The notes under the pieces are model-generated. The model was given only the letters and a program-made list of their open reading frames with translations. It was not told the DNA's origin and ran no database searches. A stretch of DNA of 64,000 nucleotides from Pseudomonas kribbensis (GTDB lineage: Bacteria; Pseudomonadota; Gammaproteobacteria; Pseudomonadales; Pseudomonadaceae). Both the position numbers and the translations under genes were made by a program. Of the stretch, positions 1-7,418 are shown piece after piece. The stretch lies in NCBI RefSeq assembly GCF_003352185.1, contig NZ_CP029608.1, positions 3,472,001 through 3,536,000 on the forward strand. Reading direction: 5' to 3'. Each line of letters starts with the position of its first letter. Position 1 is the first letter of the stretch.

Positions 1-1296
1 GCTGACGGCGCGGTCGTTCACGTAACCACTGCGGATCGTGTTGACCACTTTGTTCTGGTTGTACGAAGCGCCAAGGTTGTAATCCCACCCCACCAGCGTG
101 CCGTCGAAATTCAGCAGCAGGCGCTGACCGGTGTTGTCGTCTTCGTGGCGGCGGGCGCCGACCGCCGTTTCACGCCAGTTCACGTCCACCGGCTGCATTG
201 AATCAAGGGCAAAACCGCTAGGTCCGGGGGTGATGCCGTTGCCCGGATAAAACGCCGTGCCGGGATTGACCTGATTACCCATCAGGGTGCCGGGACCGAT
301 CTGGGTGCGGTTTTCATTGCGTGCCCAGAAGTATTCGAGGCTGACGTTGTGATCGTCCGACAGCTTGCCGGTGGCTTTGGCGAAAGCCGAGGTCTTTTCG
401 GTTTCCGGCACCAGATCCAGGTAATTCCACAGACTCTGGCGGCAGATGCCGTTACGCGACAGCAGGCCCGGTGCATTGCAACCGGATCCCGCCAACGGGT
501 TGGTAGCGTTGCTGCCCTGGCTCCAGTTGGCCGGTGATGCCGTGCCAGAGGTGTAATCGAGCCCTCGCCCCGGCTGGTAGTTGTAGGTGTAACCACGATC
601 TTCAGCGGCCAGCCGTTGCTGCTTGTCGTAACTCACGACGCCGAAGACGTTGAAGCGATCGTCCTGCAAATCACCGAATCCCCAGCTGCCGCTGAAGTTA
701 CGGCTTTCACCACCGCCGGAGTGCGTCGGCGTGTCGTAACTCGTACTGATCTGACCTTCGGTGAGGCTGGTCTTGGTGATGAAGTTGATCACCCCGCCAA
801 TCGCATCGGTGCCATATAGCGCCGAAGCCCCATCACGCAGCACTTCCACCCGGTCGATGGCGGCGAACGGAATGGTATTGAGGTCCACACCGGAGCCATT
901 GATGGCGTTGGTTGCGTTGTTGCTCAAGCGGCGGCCGTTGAGCAGCACCAGCGTCTTGTTCGGGCCGATACCGCGCAGGTCGGCATAAGACGCCCCGCCG
1001 CTGCTCGAACCCACCGAACGTCCGGAACCTACGGAGGACTGGTTGGCAGAGATGCGGTTGACCAGTTCTTCAGTCGTCGTCACACCCTGCTTCTGCAATT
1101 CTTCCACCCGAAGGATGGTGACCGGTACCGCCGTTTCGGCATCGACCCGACGGATCGCGGTGCCGGTGACTTCAACCCGTTGCAATTGAGTGGTCGGTTC
1201 TATGGCACTGCTGTCGGCGGCAAGCGCCGGAAATGTGTTGATCGCCAGCAGCAAGGCCAGGCTCAACGGGGATCTAACGGGTGAAAATCGAATCAT
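1..1296 (-). CDS. TonB-dependent outer membrane receptor (partial, N-terminal 432 residues)
   Basis: Outer membrane receptor taking up a ligand with energy from TonB. The frame is open from an ATG at 1296 to the left edge, so only the N-terminal part is present and the C-terminal barrel is missing. A Sec signal peptide (about residues 1-26, ending PALA) is followed directly by a plug domain carrying RGIGPNKTLVLLNGRRL and DRVEVLRDGASALYGTDAIG, the typical plug signature, then the first barrel strands. It has no STN domain, unlike the receptor at 2655-5576, so it should not signal through a FecR protein. The RNA upstream reads CAGGGATGG before the ATG, an acceptable ribosome binding site. Plugs with the GPNKTLVLLNGRR wording occur in receptors for iron complexes but also for sugars and other nutrients; the ligand cannot be told from sequence. 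Confidence 0.9.
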   Translation of the reverse strand, partial: MIRFSPVRSPLSLALLLAINTFPALAADSSAIEPTTQLQRVEVTGTAIRRVDAETAVPVTILRVEELQKQGVTTTEELVNRISANQSSVGSGRSVGSSSGGASYADLRGIGPNKTLVLLNGRRLSNNATNAINGSGVDLNTIPFAAIDRVEVLRDGASALYGTDAIGGVINFITKTSLTEGQISTSYDTPTHSGGGESRNFSGSWGFGDLQDDRFNVFGVVSYDKQQRLAAEDRGYTYNYQPGRGLDYTSGTASPANWSQGSNATNPLAGSGCNAPGLLSRNGICRQSLWNYLDLVPETEKTSAFAKATGKLSDDHNVSLEYFWARNENRTQIGPGTLMGNQVNPGTAFYPGNGITPGPSGFALDSMQPVDVNWRETAVGARRHEDDNTGQRLLLNFDGTLVGWDYNLGASYNQNKVVNTIRSGYVNDRAVS

Positions 1297-1412
1297 GAAC
1301 AGCCATCCCTGCGTTTTGGTTTATGCAGGGATGTGCGATGGCAGATGGGGATTTATAGGGCGCGATTTAGACCGTTGGGTGCTGAGGTTATGCAAATCGA
1401 TAAGCCCACTCA

Positions 1413-1916
1413 TCAACTCAAAACCATCTCCTTGAGCAAACGGGTATCCAGCCCGAACCGCTCCTGCGAGACCATCCTGAACTGCCCCTCTGCCAAATCG
1501 CAGCTCACCAGCAAGTTCCACGAATGCCGGGTTGCCGCCGAAGGAATCAGTACAAACGGGTGTTCGGCCAGCAACGCGTCGGCAAACAATTGCTGATTGG
1601 GTGAAGGCTGCGCAGGACTCAGCCAGTAAGGGTTCGGCACCTCTTCGGGCTGCACGATTTTTACCTTCGCATTGTTGATGACTTCGAAACACGTCAAAAC
1701 ATAAGGTTCGCGGTCCAGGGCATCAAAACTGCGGTTGGCTGCCACCTCCAGAATGGCCGACGACGGATCGACTGACGCGTAGACAACGCGTCGTCCGGGA
1801 ATATTCCATCGACCGCCTTTCAGCTTCGATCCGATCCCGCTGTCCCACGTGCCTCCGTAAACCTCGGGATCCAGCCGCCAGGCATACCAATGTTTGTCCC
1901 ACGGCAAGGGGTTCAT
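1413..1916 (-). CDS. RES-domain toxin of a type II toxin-antitoxin pair
   Basis: 167 residues matching the RES family: characterised members degrade or modify NAD+ in the cell and arrest growth. The family's Arg-Glu-Ser signature region is visible as GGRWNIPGRRVVYAS (about residues 34-48) and the conserved SSAILEVAAN segment containing the Glu (about 52-61); a later Ser-containing segment is less certain. The length is normal for a stand-alone RES toxin. The ATG overlaps the stop of the upstream antitoxin by 4 bases (ATGA), the coupled arrangement usual for Xre-RES modules. Function as an NAD-targeting toxin is inferred from the family; the pairing is seen directly. Confidence 0.88.
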   Translation of the reverse strand: MNPLPWDKHWYAWRLDPEVYGGTWDSGIGSKLKGGRWNIPGRRVVYASVDPSSAILEVAANRSFDALDREPYVLTCFEVINNAKVKIVQPEEVPNPYWLSPAQPSPNQQLFADALLAEHPFVLIPSAATRHSWNLLVSCDLAEGQFRMVSQERFGLDTRLLKEMVLS

Positions 1917-2485
1917 GGGTAAACCCCGTAGATCAGCTGCACCAGATACTGCTCCACCATCTGAAAACCCAATGGATGCAGGGTCAATTCCAGCGGCACT
2001 TGGCCGTGAAAATAGGTAGAGGGTTTCTGCATCCAGTCCTCCGCCCGTGGTTGCCCCCCGAAGGCCCGAATGGCCAGCTCCAGCACCAATGCATATTGGT
2101 AGGCGATGACGCTCTGCTGTGGGTCAAGCCGTATCGGTTCATCCTCCTTCAGCAGTCGCCGGATCGTTCTGACCGACTTGCCAGTGATGAGTTTGACCAC
2201 GTCGCCTTGCTGGTAAAGCTCGGAGGTTGAAAGCATGTCGACGACGTCTTTCAACTCAAAGCCTTCATTCGTAAGGTGAACGATCAGCATGGCGTCATCA
2301 CCGATGTTCCGGCCATGCACGAGCAATTCGACAGGCTTGCCCTCAACCTTCTTCAAACCCGTCAACCGGGGTACCTTTGCACTGGGCAACGCGACGTCCT
2401 CCATGGGGCATCTGGCACGATCAGCGCGCCATTGATGGCAGGTGGAATAAGCAGGCGTTTCGTATTCGAGGTGTGCAGTACGCAT
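1913..2485 (-). CDS. Xre/MbcA/ParS-type antitoxin for the RES toxin
   Basis: Up to 190 residues. The C-terminal 60 residues are a DUF2384 toxin-binding domain (W..KPSTYFHGQVPLELT, then a tail ending QLIYGVYP), the part that blocks RES toxins. The middle (about 80-135) is helical with a helix-turn-helix-like segment (LITGKSVRTIRRLLKEDEP), so it probably binds DNA and represses its own operon. Two starts are possible: ATG at 2485, preceded by GGATGG, or ATG at 2404 (MEDVALPS), which gives 163 residues and is nearer the usual family size. The first 27 residues carry two cysteines and no recognised domain. Only the 2485 start places a palindrome (2505-2522) close to the start codon. The exact N-terminus is uncertain. 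Confidence 0.85.
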   Translation of the reverse strand: MRTAHLEYETPAYSTCHQWRADRARCPMEDVALPSAKVPRLTGLKKVEGKPVELLVHGRNIGDDAMLIVHLTNEGFELKDVVDMLSTSELYQQGDVVKLITGKSVRTIRRLLKEDEPIRLDPQQSVIAYQYALVLELAIRAFGGQPRAEDWMQKPSTYFHGQVPLELTLHPLGFQMVEQYLVQLIYGVYP

Positions 2486-2504
2486 GATCCATCCATTATC
2501 AGAT

Positions 2505-2522
2505 GGCCTGAACGTCCAGGCC
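2505..2522. promoter_or_regulatory. near-perfect 18-bp palindrome upstream of the antitoxin, candidate operator
   Basis: GGCCTGAACGTCCAGGCC has perfect 6-base arms (GGCCTG/CAGGCC) around a nearly symmetric centre (one mismatched pair). It lies 20 bases ahead of the ATG at 2485. Xre-RES antitoxins commonly autorepress by binding palindromes next to their promoter, so an operator role is a reasonable inference; there is no direct evidence. Confidence 0.45.
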
Positions 2523-2563
2523 GTTTACGACTTCAATGTCACAGCCGATGCTATAGATCACGC

Positions 2564-2595
2564 TTCCGACGACCAACCTGAAAAAGTCGTCGGAA
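2564..2595. repeat. 10-bp perfect inverted repeat between receptor and toxin-antitoxin pair
   Basis: TTCCGACGAC (2564-2573) and GTCGTCGGAA (2586-2595) are perfect arms around a 12-base spacer. It sits 60 bases past the stop of the receptor gene at 2655 and ahead of the antitoxin. No T-run follows the stem on the minus strand (the T-run is in the loop), so it is not a textbook terminator; it could stabilise the receptor mRNA 3' end or be a second operator for the toxin-antitoxin pair. Confidence 0.5.
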
Positions 2596-2654
2596 ATATC
2601 CCCGTTTTCACGCAAAACCCGCTTGTTTCCGTAGGACGTTCCGGGCGAAAAGTC

Positions 2655-5576
2655 TTATCCCCCGAAGTGATAACTCACATCCAGCCACCACTGACGCCCG
2701 TAAGGGTCGTAGTTGCCGGTCGGGTAATACGGCCAGCCTGCCGAGTCGTCATGTTTGACCTGATTGAGCAGGTTGTTGACGGTCAGCCCGACACTCGCCC
2801 GGTCGTTCAAGCGATAGCGCGCACTGGCGTTGAACACCGTCCACGGTGACAGGCGGCCATCGCCCGCGCCGTTGGTGACGGAGCCATATCGGATGCCCAT
2901 CAGGGTCGCCGTGGCCTTCTGATAATCCCAGGTCAGGCTGGCGTTGACCTTGCTGCGCCAGTCGTAGTTGCTGCGCGAAGTGCGCAAGTCCTGGGTCGGG
3001 GCTTCGTCCGATTCCTTGTAGAAATGCGACAGCACCAAGGTGTAGCCAAGCGCCGAACTGAACGCGCCGTACTGGCCCGCACCCCAGCGAATGTTGCTCT
3101 TGAAATCGAGACCGCTGACCCGCTCGCTGGCGGCGTTGATCGCATTGACCCGCACCCGCTGCAACTGATTGGGATCGATGGCGGCATTGCCGGGATTACG
3201 ATCGACGCGTGCCAGGGTGGACTGGCAGTTGGCCGAGTTGATGTCCTGAGTGCCGTTGCGGCATTCGTTCTCTTCCTGCAACAGGCGGTTTTCGTCGACG
3301 GTGGTCAGCAGGTCGTCGATTTCCACCCGCCAGAAGTCAGTGGAGAAATCAAAGTTGCGCGACGGCGACCAGACAAACCCGTAGGTCCACGATTTGCCGC
3401 GTTCGGATTGCAGATCCGCCGTGCCGCTCTGGGTGTAGTCGACCCGCCCGCGATCACAGGCGCCTTCCACGCCCTGGCTGCAGCCGTAGTAGTCGATCTG
3501 CGCCGGGTAGTAGCCGTTGCTGTCGGACTGGTAGATGTAATTCAGGTCCGGCGCACGAAAACTGGTGCCGTAACTGCCGCGCAGCAACAGGCTGGTGATC
3601 GGCCGCCACTCCAGGCCGAGGTTGTAGGTTTTCTGCTGCTCGGTGCGGCCGCTGAATTTGTATTGGTCCCAACGCCCCGCCGCTGTCGCCAGCACAGTGT
3701 CAGTGACCGGAATGCTGAATTCGCCGCCCGCCGCATAGCGCTTGCGCGAACCGCCAGAGCTTTGCGCCGGGGTCACGCCATAAAAACTGCCATCATTGAG
3801 GTGGTCGTCCGGGTCGATGCGGTATTCCTGTTTGCCCGCTTCCAGTACGCCGGCAAATCCGACCGGCCCGGCTGGCAGGTCAAACAGATCGCCATTGACC
3901 GAGGCGTTGTAACTGGTGGACACCGACTTGCTACTCTGGGTCAGGTCACCGCGAAACTGCTGCCATTCCTGCGGCGTCAACGGCCGGTCGAGACGCGAAG
4001 CATCAGGGGAGAACACCGGGTAACCGCCGCGTGTGCCGAGCTGAGGGCCGAGGTAAAAATCCTGAATCGACGACAGCGGCGTGTAGCGTGTGGTGCGCAC
4101 GCTTTTGTATTCCGAGCGGTTGGCCGCCAGATCATAGTGCCAGCCGGTGTCGGCGATCTTGTCCGACAGCCCGAGGGTTCCTGTCCATGACGTATCGCGC
4201 CACTTGCTGTTGTTACTGGTGCGCCCGCCGATTTCCTCTTCACCGAAACGCCGATACCAACGCTCCAGATTGCCGCTGTTCTGGTTGATGAAGTCTGGCG
4301 AAGTAAAGGTCGGGCCGCGGGTGTTGTTCTGGATGTGGTCGAGCCCGTACATCAGGTCAGCGAACACCTGACCGCTGTCGCTGAAATGCCAGGTGCCGCG
4401 GGTGTAGCCGTCGTAGTTTTCCTTTTGCGTCTGGATCGTCCAGTAATCGTTGTACATCTGGTCGGTGCGGCAGCGCCCGCCGCTGTTGAACAGCTTGTTG
4501 TCGAACGTGTCTTGATAAGCACCGCAGCCTGGTCCCAGGTACCGGTTATTGCTCAGGTCGCGACGGTAACCGACATCCGCCAGCGGCCCGCTCTGCATGA
4601 AGCCCCGGTCATCGGCCCAGATCGGATCGCGGTTGGTCAGCTCAAGTCCGAACAAGCCATCGAAGTCCCCCCAACTGCCGCCGCCACTGATCTGCAACCG
4701 CTGATTGTCACCGCCACCGCGTTCGCTGGTGCCGCCCTTGAGGTTCACGTCGACGCCATTCATCTTGTCCTTGAGGATGATGTTCACCACCCCGGCAATC
4801 GCATCCGAACCGTAGATCGCCGAGGCGCCGCTGCTGAGGATTTCGATGCGGTCGATGATCGCCGAAGGAATGTTCGCCAGGTTGGTGAAGTTGACCTTGC
4901 CGTCGTACGGTGTCGGGTAATCGGCGACCCGCCGGCCGTTGATCAGCACCAGCGTGTGGTTGGGGCCAAGCCCGCGCAGGTTGAGTGCGCTGGCGGCCGG
5001 TTGCCAGGTGTTGCCGTAGTCTTCGCCCTGGGTCATGCCGGTGTTCTGGGTTTGCGTGGCGAGGGCGTCGTAGACGTTCTTGTAGCCCCGCGCTTCCATT
5101 TCTTCGTGGGTGATGACGTTGACCGGGGTCGCACCATCGCTCTGCGCCCGGGCGATACGCGAGCCGGTGACCGTGACCTTTTCCATACGGTAATCGGCGC
5201 TGCTGGTGGGCACCACGGCAGCAGCTTTCACGGGCACCGCGCTCGGCGCGTCAGCCTGGCGAATGCTCAAACCCTGAGTACCCTGCTCGACTTGCAGACC
5301 GCTGCCGAGCAACGCCTTCTCCACCGCCTGCCGGCCACCCAACGCACCGCGCACTGCATTGCTGCGCTTGCCCTGCACCAGATTCTGGCTGAAGGAAATC
5401 GGCACGCCGGTCTGGCGCGAGATGTCCAGCAACACCTCGTCGAGCGCTCCCGGGGCGATGTCGAAAGTGAACACCTGAGTGGCGGCATCTTGCGCCAGAA
5501 CGGCCGAAGGAACGATGCCCATCGCCAGCGCGGCGGCCAGCGTCAGACGGGTTGATTGTTGTTTGAATGAGAACAT
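2655..5576 (-). CDS. TonB-dependent receptor with N-terminal STN signalling domain
   Basis: 973 residues. The signal peptide (about 1-28, ending VLAQ) is followed by a Secretin/TonB N-terminus (STN) domain at about 35-105 (FDIAPGALDEVLLDISRQTG, then LLGSGLQV), the periplasmic signalling domain of FecA-type transducers. A linker leads to the plug (about 130-270; LRGLGPNHTLVLINGRR, IEILSSGASAIYGSDAIAG) and a large beta-barrel; a late strand holds VGLTVNNLLNQ. The protein ends WWLDVSYHFGG, so the usual terminal aromatic is followed by two glycines. The gene lies directly behind the FecI/FecR-type pair at 5668-7121 on the same strand, so ligand binding should signal through that FecR to its sigma factor and raise expression of this receptor. 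CAGGGAAG precedes the ATG. The ligand is unknown; a ferric complex is only one possibility. Confidence 0.92.
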   Translation of the reverse strand: MFSFKQQSTRLTLAAALAMGIVPSAVLAQDAATQVFTFDIAPGALDEVLLDISRQTGVPISFSQNLVQGKRSNAVRGALGGRQAVEKALLGSGLQVEQGTQGLSIRQADAPSAVPVKAAAVVPTSSADYRMEKVTVTGSRIARAQSDGATPVNVITHEEMEARGYKNVYDALATQTQNTGMTQGEDYGNTWQPAASALNLRGLGPNHTLVLINGRRVADYPTPYDGKVNFTNLANIPSAIIDRIEILSSGASAIYGSDAIAGVVNIILKDKMNGVDVNLKGGTSERGGGDNQRLQISGGGSWGDFDGLFGLELTNRDPIWADDRGFMQSGPLADVGYRRDLSNNRYLGPGCGAYQDTFDNKLFNSGGRCRTDQMYNDYWTIQTQKENYDGYTRGTWHFSDSGQVFADLMYGLDHIQNNTRGPTFTSPDFINQNSGNLERWYRRFGEEEIGGRTSNNSKWRDTSWTGTLGLSDKIADTGWHYDLAANRSEYKSVRTTRYTPLSSIQDFYLGPQLGTRGGYPVFSPDASRLDRPLTPQEWQQFRGDLTQSSKSVSTSYNASVNGDLFDLPAGPVGFAGVLEAGKQEYRIDPDDHLNDGSFYGVTPAQSSGGSRKRYAAGGEFSIPVTDTVLATAAGRWDQYKFSGRTEQQKTYNLGLEWRPITSLLLRGSYGTSFRAPDLNYIYQSDSNGYYPAQIDYYGCSQGVEGACDRGRVDYTQSGTADLQSERGKSWTYGFVWSPSRNFDFSTDFWRVEIDDLLTTVDENRLLQEENECRNGTQDINSANCQSTLARVDRNPGNAAIDPNQLQRVRVNAINAASERVSGLDFKSNIRWGAGQYGAFSSALGYTLVLSHFYKESDEAPTQDLRTSRSNYDWRSKVNASLTWDYQKATATLMGIRYGSVTNGAGDGRLSPWTVFNASARYRLNDRASVGLTVNNLLNQVKHDDSAGWPYYPTGNYDPYGRQWWLDVSYHFGG

Positions 5577-5667
5577 CGAGGGGCTTCCCTGTTGAAGGCG
5601 TCTGCAGGGAATGAGCAGCGGGCCGGCGCTTTTTATAGGGGGGCGGATAGACCGGGAAGTTATGGTT

Positions 5668-6618
5668 TTATAACCGCGCTTCGATGCTCACCCAGTACGG
5701 GTTGTGCCAGGTCACGCGGATCGGCAGCGAGCGTTCGAGCAACTGCAAGGTGCGGTCGCTGTCGTCCAGCGGATAGAGGCCGCTGAGGCGCAGACCGGCG
5801 ACTTCGGGGCTGAGGTGCAGAATCCCGCGCCGATAGCTGCGCAGGCTGTCGATGACTTCGCTCAAGGGGCGGTCGCGCACTTCGAGGCGTCCCTGAACCC
5901 AGGCGCTTTCCTGTCCCTTGCTGCGTTCCAGAGCGAGGATCTCCCGTTCGTTGAACAACAGGCTTTCGCCGGCCTCCACCACTTGCCGCGCGCCGCCGGC
6001 AGTGACCACTTCGACCTGCGAATGCAGCATCACCAGCCGCGTCGAATCCTCTGCGCGCTGCACCAAGAATTTCGTACCGAGGGCGCGCATCCGCCCGTGT
6101 TCGGTTTCGACCACAAACGGCCGGGCCGGATTTTTCGCCACATCAACCAGCAACTCACCGCTGCGCAGGGCCAGCAGACGCTCTGCGCTGTCGAATCGCG
6201 GCACCACGCGGCTGCGGGCGTTCAGCATCAAGGTGCTGCCATCTTCCAGCGTGAATTCACGTCGCTCGCCTGTTCCGGTCGACAACTCGCCGGCCTCGGG
6301 CAACCAGCCATAACGTCGCCCGAGCAGCCCGGCCAGCACCGCGAGGCCGAGCACGCTCAGGCTGCCGCTGATGAATCGACGACGGCTGCTGGAGGGCGCA
6401 TTCAGGCTGTGCAGCACACTCTCGCGGGGCAACCCGCGCAGGTTCGCATGGCGCAACAGATTCAGTCCGCCGCCCATTTGCTCGATGATCTGCTGATGCC
6501 GTGGGTCCGCAGCACGCCAGGCGTCGAACGCTGCGCGCTCTTGCAGGCTGACATCCCCCGACTGCAACAACGCCATCCATTGCGCCGCTTCGTCGATCAG
6601 CGTTTCGTCCGGTCTCAT
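5668..6618 (-). CDS. FecR-family anti-sigma/sigma regulator
   Basis: 316 residues from ATG 6618. An inner membrane protein that passes the signal from the STN-domain receptor to the ECF sigma factor. The N-terminal cytoplasmic DUF4880-like part (about 1-60) has the conserved WMALLQSGDVSLQERAAFDAW pattern; a single membrane segment follows at about 80-100 (ISGSLSVLGLAVLAGLLG); the periplasmic FecR domain (about 115-215) contains TLEDGSTLMLNARS and FVVETEHGRMRALGTKF; the C-terminal part (SEVIDSLRSYRRG..LRLSGLYPLDDSDRTL) is the STN-like region that contacts the receptor. The chosen ATG overlaps the sigma factor stop by 4 bases (ATGA); an earlier ATG at 6639 would add seven residues and is less likely. 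Confidence 0.92.
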   Translation of the reverse strand: MRPDETLIDEAAQWMALLQSGDVSLQERAAFDAWRAADPRHQQIIEQMGGGLNLLRHANLRGLPRESVLHSLNAPSSSRRRFISGSLSVLGLAVLAGLLGRRYGWLPEAGELSTGTGERREFTLEDGSTLMLNARSRVVPRFDSAERLLALRSGELLVDVAKNPARPFVVETEHGRMRALGTKFLVQRAEDSTRLVMLHSQVEVVTAGGARQVVEAGESLLFNEREILALERSKGQESAWVQGRLEVRDRPLSEVIDSLRSYRRGILHLSPEVAGLRLSGLYPLDDSDRTLQLLERSLPIRVTWHNPYWVSIEARL

Positions 6619-7121
6619 GCCTGCATCGCCTGATAGCAACGTTTGAAGGCTTCGACCATGTACTGCTGCACCCGACTGGTGGAGACGCCGAGGCGTTCGC
6701 CGATTTCGCTGTAGGTCAGGCCGTCGAGCTGATGGTAGAGAAACGCAGCCTTGGCCTTCGCTGACAAGCCGTTGAGCAAGCGATCCACCGCCAGCAGCGC
6801 TTCGATCACCAGTTCCCGTTCCTCCGGCGACGGATGCACTGGCTCCGGCGCCAGCGCCAGGCTTTGCAGATAGGCGCGTTCCAGATCCTGACGGCGCCAG
6901 CCTTCGTAGACCAGACGCCGGGCAATTGTGGTCAGCAGTGCGCGAGGTTCGCGAATGGCCAGCGGGTCAGGCAATGCCAGCACCCGCAGAAAGGTTTCCG
7001 AAGCAATGTCCTGTGCGCTGTGCGGGCAGCCGAGGGTACGGCTGACTGCGGCGCATAACCATCGGTAGTCCTTTTGGAACATTTGCCCGATGAGTTGGTA
7101 ATGCGGGTTGTGACTCCCCAT
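6615..7121 (-). CDS. ECF RNA polymerase sigma factor, FecI-like
   Basis: 168 residues, the normal size of a FecI-type extracytoplasmic-function sigma factor. Region 2 (about 15-80) has QDIASETFLRVL and TTIARRLVYEGWRRQDLE; region 4 (about 105-160) has LSAKAKAAFLYHQLDGLTYSEIGERLGVSTSRVQQYM, the -35-binding helix-turn-helix. GGAG lies seven bases ahead of the ATG. It is first in the order sigma, anti-sigma, receptor, all on the minus strand. Such sigma factors are usually under Fur control, but no convincing Fur box was seen in the 297 bases upstream. Confidence 0.93.
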   Translation of the reverse strand: MGSHNPHYQLIGQMFQKDYRWLCAAVSRTLGCPHSAQDIASETFLRVLALPDPLAIREPRALLTTIARRLVYEGWRRQDLERAYLQSLALAPEPVHPSPEERELVIEALLAVDRLLNGLSAKAKAAFLYHQLDGLTYSEIGERLGVSTSRVQQYMVEAFKRCYQAMQA

Positions 7122-7418
7122 GCCTTACTCCCTGAAAACGGGCTCCACCCGCTGCGAAAATCCATGGATACGCCGGGATCGTCCGGCGTTGATCAGGGCT
7201 GCGACTGTGCAATAGCGTCGCGGACATTTGAAGTAATAAAAAATCAGGATATGCAAACCATTGAGCATAAGACGCTTTGTCGCCACGGCAACATTGGCTG
7301 ACACAACGTTGATCTCGATCAGTGGCGCCCGCCACGCCACTCTCTAACCTTGCGCCTCCATCGATAGCCACGGACGGCTCACCGGAGCCTGCGGCTGACC
7401 TTTCAAGGAAGAGCAATC
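7122..7418. other. divergent intergenic region between ECF sigma gene and HypX-like gene
   Basis: About 300 bases without a gene. The AT-rich stretch 7230-7275 (AATAAAAAATCAGGATATGC and neighbours) probably holds the divergent promoters. No clear Fur box (GATAATGATAATCATTATC pattern), no strong inverted repeat and no terminator were recognised. Confidence 0.4.

Noticed and set aside
3024..4190. Long plus-strand open frame of 388 codons inside the TonB receptor gene
   Set aside because: It is a high-GC antisense shadow: odd composition, no ribosome binding site, no domain, and the minus-strand frame has clear receptor motifs.
7122..7418. Fur box upstream of the ECF sigma gene
   Set aside because: The AT-rich stretch does not match the GATAATGATAATCATTATC pattern well enough.
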